Shown one piece after another: positions 36,065-44,278 of a DNA stretch of 64,000 bases; within the stretch, counting starts at the first letter, position 1; each line of letters begins with the position of its first letter. The notes under the pieces are model-generated. The model had not been told where the DNA came from, did not search any database, and saw only the letters and a list, made by a program, of their open reading frames with translations. The DNA is from CAYULW01 sp964445815 (GTDB lineage: Bacteria; Bacteroidota; Bacteroidia; Flavobacteriales_E; Vicingaceae), in NCBI GenBank assembly GCA_964445815.1, contig CAYULW010000009.1:1-64000 (forward strand), read 5' to 3'. The translations under genes were made by a program, and so were the position numbers.

Positions 36065-36537
36065 GACTCTAATGTTTTTATTTCTTGTTCAAAATCCAGT
36101 CTCAAGTCTTCATGTAAAGTATGAATGGCTTTAATGGCCAGTTCTTTTTGCCGATGATAAATGTTGGATAAGATAGTACTGTCAAATATAGATGGTTCTA
36201 TTCGTTTCAATTCTTGACAGAAATAGAGGAGAAGTTCGGCTTCTGTACTTTTTAACTGGGAATAGCGAATGTGCTTTTTGATGTGCCGCAAGATCTTTCG
36301 AATGGTCTTCTTCATGTAATAATAAGAGTCCTTGTTCATGTCTTCCAACAGCTCATCGATTTCTTCTTTGATGAGTTGAATATATGCCCTCTCATCTTCT
36401 TGTTCAAAGAGCAGATAGGTCAACAGTTCTTTATTGTCCCTTTTAAATTTAGATAGGCGTAAAATCAATGCAGTACTTTGTGCCTGATCCAATTTTTCAA
36501 GCTCTTTCTTTATTTGACTAATCGTGGCGGGTTTCAT
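36061..36537 (-). CDS. All-helical conserved hypothetical protein
   Basis: 158 residues from ATG 36537 (a TTG four codons earlier overlaps the gene before it). The whole sequence is predicted helical and rich in Lys/Glu/Leu (ELEKLDQAQSTALILRLSKFKRDNKELLTYLLFE, KKTIRKILRHIKKHIRYS), without signal peptide or catalytic motif. I recognise the style from other Bacteroidota hypothetical proteins but know no function. It is sandwiched between the dioxygenase gene (8-bp gap) and the DinB-like gene (4-bp overlap). Confidence 0.65.
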   Translation of the reverse strand: MKPATISQIKKELEKLDQAQSTALILRLSKFKRDNKELLTYLLFEQEDERAYIQLIKEEIDELLEDMNKDSYYYMKKTIRKILRHIKKHIRYSQLKSTEAELLLYFCQELKRIEPSIFDSTILSNIYHRQKELAIKAIHTLHEDLRLDFEQEIKTLES

Positions 36538-36545
36538 TTTAATTA

Positions 36546-37433
36546 TCAAGCAGATTCAAACTTTAAAGAAGTCATGGATAAGGAGCCACCGATGAGTTCA
36601 TCATTAAAAAGCATGCTCTCATCTTTATTGTTTTTTAGCGCTAAAACATAAAGCAAGGGCAAATAATGTTCGGGTGTAGGGATGGCTAAGTTAAAGGCAC
36701 TGCCTTGGCTGCCATACTTGATCAGGTTCTCAAAATTTTCATCTTGAATATAAGACTTCATCCTCTCATTGGCTTCAATGGCCCATTCGAACCCAAAATT
36801 GCTCTTCAATTGATTCCAGGCCACTTTACTCAGATTATGCACAATATTTCCACTACCAACAATCAAGACACCTTTTCGCCTGAGTGTTGCTAACTCTCGT
36901 GCCAATTCAAAATGGTACTTGGCCGGCTTAGTATGGTCTAAACTCATTTGTATAACCGGAACATCAGCGTCAGGGTAGAGGTGTTTGATGACTGTCCACG
37001 CCCCATGATCCAGTCCCCAATGATCATCTAAGCCGACTTCTGTTTTTTGAATCAGTGCTTTGGTTTGCTTTGCCAACTCAGGGCTTCCGGGAGCAGGGTA
37101 TTGTACTTGGTACAGTTCGGGAGGAAAACCTCCAAAATCGTGAATGGTTCGTGGTTGTTGCATCGCAGTGACAAGCGTGCCTTTGGTTTCCCAATGCGCT
37201 GAGATACATAAAATGGCTTTCGGTTTTTGGATGCTTTTACCCATCTTTCTAAATCCTTCTACAAAAGGATTTTCTTCTATCGCGTTCATCGGGTTACCAT
37301 GGCCTAAAAAGAGAACGGGCATTTTATCTGAATTTGGTAGCGATTCGGATAGCTTGGATAGGGCTTTTAATTTCATGGCTTTTAAGATAAGAGGTGAGAA
37401 GGCGAGAGCTTTTATAAAATCAATTCTTTTCAT
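36546..37433 (-). CDS. 4,5-DOPA extradiol dioxygenase (YgiD/LigB type)
   Basis: 295 residues. The LigB-type metal ligands lie in VLFLGHGNPMNAI (~40-52) and CISAHWETKG (~77-86), with further conserved His in DDHWGLDHGAWTVIKHLYP (~136-154) and GSGNIVHNLSKVAW. The ~30-residue basic/hydrophobic N-terminus is common in Bacteroidota members. The enzyme opens catechol rings with non-heme metal; E. coli YgiD converts L-DOPA to 4,5-seco-DOPA. Physiological substrate here unknown. Confidence 0.9.
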   Translation of the reverse strand: MKRIDFIKALAFSPLILKAMKLKALSKLSESLPNSDKMPVLFLGHGNPMNAIEENPFVEGFRKMGKSIQKPKAILCISAHWETKGTLVTAMQQPRTIHDFGGFPPELYQVQYPAPGSPELAKQTKALIQKTEVGLDDHWGLDHGAWTVIKHLYPDADVPVIQMSLDHTKPAKYHFELARELATLRRKGVLIVGSGNIVHNLSKVAWNQLKSNFGFEWAIEANERMKSYIQDENFENLIKYGSQGSAFNLAIPTPEHYLPLLYVLALKNNKDESMLFNDELIGGSLSMTSLKFESA

Positions 37434-37439
37434 TTTAAA

Positions 37440-38420
37440 TTACTTACCGTGAAACTCCATGTTTGGTAATTCTTCTCCCTGTTTTAAAAAACGATTAAAC
37501 CATGAAATCACCTCTTCATGGACTTCTTTTTTATATTCAGTAATGCCATGGTCTGCTCCTTCAAAAATTTTTAAGCGATAGGGAATACGGTATTTTTCAA
37601 ACTCCAGGGCCAATTGTAGGCTGTTGGTTGATTTGACCCGCCAGTCGGCATTGCCATGCAGGAGTAAAATGGGTACGTTTTTGGGCAATAGATTGACCCA
37701 CTTTACTACGCTTCTTTTCTCCAGCTCTTTTGATTTGTTAGCTTCGTAATCGGGTATCAATTGAGCATAAACATTGCTTTCCATATTAGGTCGATCTATG
37801 ATTGTCATGTCTGCTTTTCCACCTCCGGTAACTACGGCTTTTACATTGGGTTTTTGTTTTAATGTCATATAGGTCATCATGGCTCCGCGGCTCCATCCAT
37901 AGAGACCGACTTTTGAAGTGTCAATGCCATCAATTTCGTGTAAAATATTGATGAGGTTAAGGATATCATTCACGTCTTGTCCTCCAAATTCCTCTTGTCC
38001 TTCACTGCCTCCATTGCCACGGTAATTGCTGGCAACGACCACATAGCCCTCTTTGGCCAACTGACCTAAAAACACAAGTCCATGTGCCATCTTTAGCGCA
38101 CCAAATTCCCGATTGCCCCCTCTATTGTAAACTATGGCTGGATACATGCCTTTCTTTTGAGGTCTGGCTATCCAGCCCTTAACCTTTAGACCATCACTCA
38201 AATAAGTCAATTGATAAAGGTCTATGCTATCAATATAGGAATAGGCAGCTTTCCATTGCTTTTCTCCATTATTGTCTTCGGTAATTTTATCAAAAAAAGG
38301 ACTTTGACTATAATCTTCTACTTTTTGCACAGAGAGCAATTTTGTTTGGGAAAGCCCAACATTAATGAGCAATAAGCAAAAACATAAGCTCATAAAAAGT
38401 CGACGGGTCATTTGTTTCAT
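37440..38420 (-). CDS. Exported alpha/beta hydrolase (S9 peptidase-like)
   Basis: 326 residues from ATG 38420, one base after the preceding stop. Signal peptide about 1-25 (RLFMSLCFCLLLINVGLSQ). The catalytic triad is visible: Ser in LYGWSRGAMMTYM, Asp in LLLHGNADWRVK and His in FEGADHGITEY. IVYNRGGNREFG supplies the oxyanion loop. Closest in style to prolyl-oligopeptidase/acylaminoacyl-peptidase enzymes of the periplasm. It precedes the dioxygenase gene by 6 bp. Confidence 0.87.
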   Translation of the reverse strand: MKQMTRRLFMSLCFCLLLINVGLSQTKLLSVQKVEDYSQSPFFDKITEDNNGEKQWKAAYSYIDSIDLYQLTYLSDGLKVKGWIARPQKKGMYPAIVYNRGGNREFGALKMAHGLVFLGQLAKEGYVVVASNYRGNGGSEGQEEFGGQDVNDILNLINILHEIDGIDTSKVGLYGWSRGAMMTYMTLKQKPNVKAVVTGGGKADMTIIDRPNMESNVYAQLIPDYEANKSKELEKRSVVKWVNLLPKNVPILLLHGNADWRVKSTNSLQLALEFEKYRIPYRLKIFEGADHGITEYKKEVHEEVISWFNRFLKQGEELPNMEFHGK

Positions 38421-38421
38421 T

Positions 38422-38739
38422 TTAAGTATTGACTTCAACATAATTCATCGCCTGTTTAGCAAGGGTAGTCCAATCCTCTTGAAAGCTATAAGGAACTTGC
38501 AGCCAATCTTTCATGGGTCTCTTTTTTCCTGAAGGATCCCATTTTTCAGAATCTGGATACTTTTCCAAAAGCAGATTAACTTCTTCTTGTCCCAATTTAA
38601 AAACCATATCGCCCTTGAAAAAGGCAGCAAAGGCCTTAGCTTTTATCTTTAGGCATGGCTTTCCAAAGAACTGACTCATTTCAGTTCCATAGAGATCGCT
38701 AAAATCCTGACCGATTTTATGATATGTCTGATCACCCAT
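38422..38739 (-). CDS. Small TfoX-N/MmcQ-like protein
   Basis: 105 residues. The phrase GTEMSQFFGKPCLKIKAKAFAAFFKGDMVFKLG resembles the N-terminal domain of TfoX/Sxy-like proteins (beta-rich, substrate unknown). The C-terminal half ends with WDPSGKKRPMKDWLQVPYSFQEDWTTLAKQAMNYV, like MmcQ/YjbR-related families. No signal peptide. Located 12 bp after the metallopeptidase gene and just before the hydrolase gene, in the same transcription direction. Confidence 0.68.
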   Translation of the reverse strand: MGDQTYHKIGQDFSDLYGTEMSQFFGKPCLKIKAKAFAAFFKGDMVFKLGQEEVNLLLEKYPDSEKWDPSGKKRPMKDWLQVPYSFQEDWTTLAKQAMNYVEVNT

Positions 38740-38751
38740 GTTTCAATTTTC

Positions 38752-39516
38752 TTAGTTGACAAATGAGGAAAGAATAGCATTAAGCGAAGCAATGTCCTTG
38801 CGTGTTTTCAAATGTTCATCAATGCTCGGGTCACCCATTTCTTGAATGCGGTAATCCGAAAGCTCTGATAGAAACATAAGATAAACAAAGGTATCGACGA
38901 CTCTTTCTTTTAGACCATGCGGCAACTGGTATTTCTGAACCAATGAATACTCCATGCCCATGTGTGTTATTTCGTGAATAATGGTATTTGCAGGATTCTC
39001 ATAACTCATGAACTGACCTTCTTTATTTGTCCACAATATAATACTTCCCTCATCCGTATCATAGCTGCCTCCTGTACCGTATAAGGTGAATTGTATTTTA
39101 TAGCTTTTAAAACTGTAAAAATCCCAATCCCATTCTTTTTTGCTCTGATCAATGTCTTTTAAAAGGGCATTCACCAGAGCCAATTTTTGTTCTACCTTTT
39201 TAATGGCTTCTGCATAATCATCAGCATTAAAAAGACCCTGTTCCAGAAGTTGATAAATGACCTGAAAATCCTCATCGTCAAATTTTCCTTTCCTAGATTT
39301 ATCGATTAGCCGATCGATTACTGGATCTTCAGGAAGGTGGATGGTATAGCCTTGTTCTTCAAGAAAAGCAATGTCATTTATCGTTTGCCAAATAGAAGTG
39401 GCTTCATGCTCAATGTTGGGCCTTACAATTTCTATGCGTTCATCCGTCGTTTTCAATTGCGCCGATAGACCCATGGGTGCGAAGAAAAGCAGAAGGAGAA
39501 AGTGTTGTCGTTTCAT
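38752..39516 (-). CDS. Exported HExxH putative zinc metallopeptidase
   Basis: 254 residues from ATG 39516 (an ATG four codons earlier also fits). Signal peptide 1-19 (LLLLFFAPMGLSA). The segment NTIIHEITHMGMEYSLVQKYQLPHGLKERVVDTF (~167-200) has HEITH, the zincin signature, and a downstream Glu in LKERVVD as possible third ligand. An upstream mixed helix region (~40-120) may be a pro-region. It appears first in the six-gene run ending at 35624. I do not recognise a named family. Confidence 0.72.
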   Translation of the reverse strand: MKRQHFLLLLFFAPMGLSAQLKTTDERIEIVRPNIEHEATSIWQTINDIAFLEEQGYTIHLPEDPVIDRLIDKSRKGKFDDEDFQVIYQLLEQGLFNADDYAEAIKKVEQKLALVNALLKDIDQSKKEWDWDFYSFKSYKIQFTLYGTGGSYDTDEGSIILWTNKEGQFMSYENPANTIIHEITHMGMEYSLVQKYQLPHGLKERVVDTFVYLMFLSELSDYRIQEMGDPSIDEHLKTRKDIASLNAILSSFVN

Positions 39517-39600
39517 GTTGTTTATCATTAATGGTTTAACCCTTGGTTTTGAAACTAAAGAAATCAGAATCAGCAGCTTTAAATTTACAAATGCTATGGC

Positions 39601-40164
39601 TTAAAACTCATAATTAAAGTACCGAATATCTTTTTCGCACTTATTTGCGATGAGTTGACGACTTTTTTCCGTGTAATACTCCCTGTAATTTCTCGCTCTA
39701 GTGTTATTTAATGTTGGAATTTTGTTCAATTTAAAACCAAGTCGATCAGCCAAGCGTTTGATTTCATTCTCCAGATTTTCATAGCGAAATAGATGTTTGT
39801 TGATTAGTTCCACTTCCTTTGTGGCAAAATAGTCTAATGCATTGAAGTGAAAAGAAGCATCTGTAAAATCTGATGCAACAAATTCTTCAAATCTTTCTTT
39901 TTCTTCGGCAAATGTTCTTTGATCTTGCTGATGGATTAAAGCATACCATGAAAAGATACGCTCCCAAGGGTTTCTTGTAAACCCGAAAATATAATAATCA
40001 TGGTGCTTTTTCAAAAAATCATCATCCACGTTCTGCAGGCTGGCATGTTGAGGAAGTATTTCAAATTCATCCTTTAAAGACTGGAGTAGAATATTTGTTA
40101 AAGTAGTTCCTCCGGTTCTATGTACGTGAATAAAGATGGTTTTTAAGCGATGTGAAATGAGCAT
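39601..40164 (-). CDS. Sulfotransferase family 2-like protein
   Basis: 187 residues from ATG 40164. IFIHVHRTGGTTLTNILL (~11-28) is the 5'-PSB loop for PAPS and YIFGFTRNPWERIFSWYAL (~56-74) the 3'-PB region, typical of carbohydrate sulfotransferases. It ends in DIRYFNYEF, a common end of the family. Short for the family (usually 200-280 residues), but the core is complete. It probably sulfates a surface glycan, although no glycan gene is adjacent. Confidence 0.85.
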   Translation of the reverse strand: MLISHRLKTIFIHVHRTGGTTLTNILLQSLKDEFEILPQHASLQNVDDDFLKKHHDYYIFGFTRNPWERIFSWYALIHQQDQRTFAEEKERFEEFVASDFTDASFHFNALDYFATKEVELINKHLFRYENLENEIKRLADRLGFKLNKIPTLNNTRARNYREYYTEKSRQLIANKCEKDIRYFNYEF

Positions 40165-40404
40165 GTTCAATGAATAGAGTTAAATCAGTTTCTTGAGACC
40201 GAGAACTTCTGCTCTCGAATTTGGAACTAAATTAAGAATGGTCAAACGTTTTTATTATTCCCCAAAAGGAATAATGATCTCAGTCTCCCAAATGAATTTG
40301 CTTTTACAATTGTGTAATACTGTAGGTTATACCCTTCTAATCTTGCTTATTCTTCCCCTTATTTACAGCAGAAATACTTGGGTTAAATTAAACTTTAAAT
40401 AAAA

Positions 40405-41679
40405 TTATTTCACTGAAACATTAAACTGTTTAGCCATGTTTTCCCTATTCACAACAACAATTGAGTACTTTCCGGGTTTTAATGCAAGTTGGACATTTTC
40501 AGTGTTATGGTCTACTTCAACAAGGTCAACAGGTATGGCCTTTGCGATGTCTTCTCCTTTTACGAATGCAAGTACCATGATTGGATAGTCGATGTCGATA
40601 GATGACAAATTTAACTCTAACTTTTTGACACCATTATTAAATAGCCAAGATGCTCTATAACCAATGTATGAAGTGGGTGGGTGAATGACAGCAAGGTCAG
40701 TATATGCAGCACCTTTGATAAATTTCATAGCTTGTCCCTCTTTATCTATAAGGACAGATGATTTTTTTACGTTTAAAGCATTGTAAAGGGGTGAATTGTA
40801 TTCTTTACGGCTGCGTTCGGAGTATTCGACCTGATTGATTGTCAAGGGATCAATTCCCGTTAGTTCTTTTAGGTGGCTGGCCATTGCTTTACCCCACGGC
40901 TTATAATTGCCTTCATAAGCATGAGCAAAACCACAATGGATGAGAATCTTTGCTTTAGGGTTGCTATTAATTATTGCTTGAATGTTTTGGGCTTGTCCAA
41001 GTTCTCTTGGATACCCACTTCCTACGCCCGGTTTTTCATAAGCAAAAAGTGTAAACCCAATTTCCAATGCTTCTCTAATTAGATTACCAAATTGAGGTTC
41101 TTTTATATAAGCGCCGGATTTTTGGACGGCATACATTCGCTCATTTAACAATGTATCTCTTTCGTCAAGAATTCGGGCTCCATTATTCAGAACTGTTCCT
41201 CCCCTTTGTCCATTGTACAAAGCTTCTAGACCTAAATGAGTATATCCCGATTGGTAGAGTTCCTTTAGTAATAGGCTTGTGAAAGCACGATGCCGAGGTT
41301 GATGATGAGCTTCGTTAATAATGATCACTTTAGCAGATTTGGCTTGTTCAGTTATATAATCTACAGCATCAAAAGCTGTATACTTAGAATTAATGGAGTC
41401 AACTTGTTTAGAATTGTAAGAAATGGAGGTCTGATCTTCTCTGGTAATGTCATCTAACTCTTGAGACTTTTTAAACTCCCCCTTATTTGAATAATCTAAA
41501 AATGCTTGAAACAGATTCATCTGATTATTCTCCTCAAGCTTTTCTTCAATATAGGAATTGAACCTATATGGATTTTTAAAAGCTATACTTACAACTTCAC
41601 TTTCAATACTCATCTGAGCTTCGCAATAGTTAAAAAAGAATAAAAATAAAATCGGAAAGTATACCTTATTGTTTCTCAT
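40405..41679 (-). CDS. Exported EreA/ChaN-like protein
   Basis: 424 residues. Signal peptide 1-20 (FPILFLFFFNYCEA). Residues ~115-300 hold KVIIINEAHHQPRHRAFTSLLLKELYQSGYTHLGLEALY, the EAHH...E arrangement of the EreA/ChaN/TIKI superfamily, with a matching AKILIHCGFAHAYEG late in the domain. That fold includes erythromycin esterases, heme-binding ChaN and metal-dependent hydrolases. The remaining C-terminus (~330-424) looks like a beta sandwich. The exact activity is unknown. Confidence 0.7.
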   Translation of the reverse strand: MRNNKVYFPILFLFFFNYCEAQMSIESEVVSIAFKNPYRFNSYIEEKLEENNQMNLFQAFLDYSNKGEFKKSQELDDITREDQTSISYNSKQVDSINSKYTAFDAVDYITEQAKSAKVIIINEAHHQPRHRAFTSLLLKELYQSGYTHLGLEALYNGQRGGTVLNNGARILDERDTLLNERMYAVQKSGAYIKEPQFGNLIREALEIGFTLFAYEKPGVGSGYPRELGQAQNIQAIINSNPKAKILIHCGFAHAYEGNYKPWGKAMASHLKELTGIDPLTINQVEYSERSRKEYNSPLYNALNVKKSSVLIDKEGQAMKFIKGAAYTDLAVIHPPTSYIGYRASWLFNNGVKKLELNLSSIDIDYPIMVLAFVKGEDIAKAIPVDLVEVDHNTENVQLALKPGKYSIVVVNRENMAKQFNVSVK

Positions 41680-41776
41680 ATGTGTTTTTCGATTTTTATT
41701 AAATACTCACTCATCAAAATAGATTTAAACGAAGAAAAAAGAATTGGGTTGGAGGGTGTTATGCTAACTTTGATTT

Positions 41777-42685
41777 TTATGTTTTCATATGATCTTCTTT
41801 TGATATGATATTTTTGATTTCCATGGTGCTGGTGGCGATCATGATGATGTCATCGTATTGCGCAATTTTATCCAGTAGATTGGTGTAGATTTTATCTTTT
41901 GTGGAGCGTCTTTTCTTATAATCGACAATATAGCGCAGCGTAAATGTGATCCAATTCTCGTCAAATTGTAAAGATACTATGGGCTCAACGCGGGCTTCTT
42001 CTACCTGATATTTATTGGTGAGCTCCTGCCATTTTCCTTTGCTGCTTAAAGCATAATCTTCACAAGTAGAATTCAATGTTTCTGTAAAGACTTTTCTAGC
42101 CAAATGGTAATCGCTTTCGGTGCGAATGGGAATGGTGATCTCATCCCATAAGAAAGGATACTCACCGGAGTAATTGTGTATGTTTTCTTTAAAAACAAAG
42201 CTATTGGCAATGGTCACTATTCTGCCATTGTACAAATCGCCGTCTACCCAGTCTCCAACTTCCATTATTACTGTTGAAAGTATACCGATATCAATAATGT
42301 CTCCTTTTACCTCACCAATTTTGACCCGATCACCAACACCAACAACTCCTGACATAATAATGTTTAACCAACCAGCTAGGCTAATGATGACTTCTTGTAA
42401 AGCAAAGGCGATACCTGCTCCTATTACACCAATGGTTACTCCGATACTGCCCAGTTTATCGCTGTAAACAAAGAGGATAACAATAAGCATTAAGAGATAG
42501 CCCATGAAGTTGACCGCCTTTCTTGCTTTGTATTTGTTTTCCGTGCTTTTAATCCTTTTGTTCAGCGTCTGACGCAGGATGTAGGTCACAAAAAGCACGA
42601 CAGCTATTCCAATGGCAATAGCCAATATGCGTTCAATCATCGGGATGTTAAAAAGCTGATCCCATGTTTGATTCACCTCCTGCAT
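41777..42685 (-). CDS. Mechanosensitive ion channel protein (MscS family)
   Basis: 302 residues. Hydrophobic helices near 16-38, 60-75 and 80-125; the pore-lining GVIGAGIAFALQEVIISLAGWLNIIMSGVVGVGDRVKIG (~85-123) is MscS TM3, followed by the beta domain (GDIIDIGILSTVIMEVGD) and a C-terminal mixed domain. It should open under membrane tension during osmotic downshock. It is monocistronic with a poorly defined promoter. Its upstream region merges into the hairpin array after the tRNA genes. Confidence 0.9.
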   Translation of the reverse strand: MQEVNQTWDQLFNIPMIERILAIAIGIAVVLFVTYILRQTLNKRIKSTENKYKARKAVNFMGYLLMLIVILFVYSDKLGSIGVTIGVIGAGIAFALQEVIISLAGWLNIIMSGVVGVGDRVKIGEVKGDIIDIGILSTVIMEVGDWVDGDLYNGRIVTIANSFVFKENIHNYSGEYPFLWDEITIPIRTESDYHLARKVFTETLNSTCEDYALSSKGKWQELTNKYQVEEARVEPIVSLQFDENWITFTLRYIVDYKKRRSTKDKIYTNLLDKIAQYDDIIMIATSTMEIKNIISKEDHMKT

Positions 42686-42831
42686 GTGTCAATTTGTTTT
42701 AGACTTTGAAATTAATTCAAAGCGGCATTCTAAACAAAAATTAGTCAGGAATTATTTTGATTAGTACATGGGAGTGAATTTGTAACTATACTTATCATAG
42801 ATAGAAAGTGAGTCGTAAACTCCATAAACAG

Positions 42832-42853
42832 AAAAGCCCCAATAAATGGGGCT
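42832..42853 (-). terminator. Terminator-like hairpin
   Basis: Stem AGCCCC / GGGGCT (42835-42840 and 42848-42853) with a 7-base AT-rich loop; on the minus strand the stem is followed by TTTTC. Last hairpin of the array behind the tRNAs. Confidence 0.7.
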
Positions 42854-42867
42854 CTATGAGTTAAGAT

Positions 42868-42888
42868 AAGATTGCCTTCGGCGATCCT
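42868..42888. repeat. Repeat hairpin copy A
   Basis: 21 bases forming a nearly complete 9-bp stem around a TTC loop: AAGATTGCC - TTC - GGCGATCCT. It is closely related to copy B at 43021-43041. Confidence 0.65.
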
Positions 42889-42909
42889 TTTTTATCCAAG
42901 GTCAAAATG

Positions 42910-42938
42910 AAAAGTCCAACTCTTTGAGTTGCTTTTTT
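42910..42938. terminator. Terminator-like hairpin
   Basis: Perfect stem CAACTC / GAGTTG (42917-42922 and 42926-42931) with a TTT loop; AAAAG precedes and C plus six T follows, so it can act in either direction. Confidence 0.7.
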
Positions 42939-42980
42939 ATTTGTGTTTCAACTTCAAACAAGTTTGAGTTTTACGCAAAT

Positions 42981-43006
42981 AAAAAAGTCCGCAAATGCAG
43001 ACTTTT
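42981..43006 (-). terminator. Intrinsic terminator
   Basis: Stem AAAAGTC / GACTTTT (42983-42989 and 43000-43006), extended inside by GC/GC around an AAAT loop, with a U-run of six on the minus strand. It follows repeat hairpin B on the minus strand. Confidence 0.8.
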
Positions 43007-43020
43007 CATTCATTCGTGAT

Positions 43021-43041
43021 AGGATTGACTTCGTCGATCCT
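43021..43041. repeat. Repeat hairpin copy B
   Basis: AGGATTGAC - TTC - GTCGATCCT, a perfect 9-bp stem (one G-T). Compared with copy A the base pair next to the loop-closing pair changed from C-G to A-T on both sides, i.e. with compensation. Confidence 0.65.
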
Positions 43042-43086
43042 GAAAGCTCCGCTTTGAGAATCAAAAACAATTGCACACTTTATCTC

Positions 43087-43121
43087 AAAAAAGAAGCGAG
43101 CCTCTTTTTTGAAACTCGCTT
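43087..43121 (-). terminator. Intrinsic terminator directly behind tRNA-Arg
   Basis: Stem AAGCGAG / CTCGCTT (43094-43100 and 43115-43121); on the minus strand it is followed by C and six T. It lies 26 bases after the tRNA-Arg 3' end. Confidence 0.85.
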
Positions 43122-43147
43122 GCCATTGAACCTTTTTGATTCATTCG

Positions 43148-43221
43148 TGATCGCGACAGGATTCGAACCTGTGACCGTCTGCTTAGAAGGCAGATGCTCT
43201 ATCCAGCTGAGCTACGCGACC
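43148..43221 (-). tRNA. tRNA-Arg (anticodon UCU)
   Basis: 74 nt cloverleaf on the minus strand. Acceptor GGTCGCG pairs with CGCGATC (one G-U); D arm, anticodon stem CTGCC...AGCAGAC with loop CTTCTAA giving anticodon TCT, and T arm CACAGGTTCGAATCCTGTC-like core are all present. CCA is not encoded. It follows tRNA-Asp by 43 bases in the same transcript. Confidence 0.95.
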
Positions 43222-43264
43222 AATTATGGTTAAAAACAAAGCCCTCCAAAATTGGAAGGCTTTG

Positions 43265-43338
43265 CGGTCCGGACGAGACTCGAACTCGCGACCCCCTGCG
43301 TGACAGGCAGGTATTCTAACCAACTGAACTACCGGACC
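43265..43338 (-). tRNA. tRNA-Asp (anticodon GUC)
   Basis: 74 nt cloverleaf on the minus strand with acceptor GGTCCGG / CCGGACC, anticodon loop CTGTCAC (GTC), and T loop GTTCGAG. Discriminator base G, as required for Asp. First of a two-tRNA unit with tRNA-Arg. Confidence 0.95.
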
Positions 43339-43465
43339 AAAAAGTTTAGAACTTTCCGTTTTCTTCAAACGGACGGCAAATGTAGAAATTTTTTTAATTT
43401 CTGCATCTTATTCAAAAAAAATACTACGCTTTTTTTACAGCTTAAACTTTCTATAAATTCGCTTT

Positions 43466-44278
43466 ATGGAAAAAAGAGTGTTTGAGGGAAATCTCAGGAA
43501 GATGCCTACAGAGTTAGCTCACCCAATTCAATACTTTTTGCATTTAGGTGAAGAGCGAATAAACTTATCCAATCAGGTAGGGCAGTACCTTAAGTTGAAA
43601 TTTGAGGGTCAAATCAATTGCATCAATTGTGGTCGATTGACCAAAAAGTCGTTTGCACAAGGCTTTTGTTACCCTTGTTTTATGAATGCACCGCAAAATG
43701 CGGAATGCATCATTCGCCCTGAATTGTGTGAAGCCCATTTGGGCAAGGGCAGAGACCCTGAATGGGAAGAGCGCAATCACAATCAACCTCATGTCGTTTA
43801 CATGGCTTTGTCTTCAGGCATTAAAGTAGGAGTAACCCGGGAAACCCAGGTGCCTTATCGATGGATAGATCAGGGAGCTTCTAAGGCCATTATTTTAGCG
43901 GAGACTGAAAACCGTTATCAGGCAGGTCAGATTGAGGTAGACCTGAAACAATATGTGAGCGATAAAACTCCATGGCAGCGCATGTTAAAAAATGAAGTGG
44001 CGCACGACATTGATTTGAAAGAGTCTAAGAACCTCCTGTTGGACCGTTTGAGTGAAGAGTGGCAGCATTTGGTTTCAGATGATGATGAGATCATAGAATT
44101 GGACTATCCGGCAATGCGTTTTCCAAACAAAGTGAAAAGCCATAATCTGGATAAAGAACCCATTTTGGAAGGTACTCTGGAAGCCATTAAAGGCCAGTAT
44201 TTGATTTTTGACGGTGGACGTGTGATCAATATCCGAAAATACGGAGGTTATTATGTACAATTGGAAATGGAGGCATAA
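43466..44278 (+). CDS. DUF2797 protein with zinc finger and GIY-YIG-like region
   Basis: 270 residues. A four-Cys zinc site is present: CINC (52-55) and CYPC (68-71). After ECIIRPELCEAHLGKGRDPEWEERNHNQPHVVYMALSSGIKVGVTRETQVPYRWIDQGA the pattern of a GIY-YIG-like strand (VVYMA...KVGVT) is visible. DUF2797 has no established function. The ATG is followed immediately downstream (no gap) by a small membrane protein gene, so they are co-transcribed. Confidence 0.85.
   Translation: MEKRVFEGNLRKMPTELAHPIQYFLHLGEERINLSNQVGQYLKLKFEGQINCINCGRLTKKSFAQGFCYPCFMNAPQNAECIIRPELCEAHLGKGRDPEWEERNHNQPHVVYMALSSGIKVGVTRETQVPYRWIDQGASKAIILAETENRYQAGQIEVDLKQYVSDKTPWQRMLKNEVAHDIDLKESKNLLLDRLSEEWQHLVSDDDEIIELDYPAMRFPNKVKSHNLDKEPILEGTLEAIKGQYLIFDGGRVINIRKYGGYYVQLEMEA

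Larger units (their letters stand above)
42686..43147. other. Gene-free region: array of terminator-like hairpins
   Basis: No credible gene. The segment contains at least six stem-loops downstream of the two minus-strand tRNAs (annotated separately). Two of them, at 42868-42888 and 43021-43041, are related to each other by a compensatory base-pair change. A 13-bp direct repeat (ATTCATTCGTGAT) occurs at 43008-43020 and 43139-43151, the second copy overlapping the tRNA-Arg 3' end. It may be what remains of a larger tRNA/terminator cluster. Confidence 0.6.

Noticed and set aside
40193..40402. 69-codon + strand frame between the sulfotransferase and EreA-like genes
   Set aside because: No promoter, start context or recognisable domain; the 233-bp gap holds only an 8-bp hairpin (40254-40275) without a U-run.
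43008..43151. 13-bp direct repeat at the tRNA-Arg 3' end as prophage/ICE attachment sites
   Set aside because: The copies are only 131 bp apart with no integrase or cargo between them; duplication of a tRNA flank explains it better.
42943..43485. Two + strand frames (42943-43233 and 43252-43485) and one minus-strand frame (43183-43368)
   Set aside because: They run through the tRNA genes and terminators; their peptides (e.g. ATGFEPVTVCLEGRCSIQLSYA) are the well-known translation of tRNA sequence.
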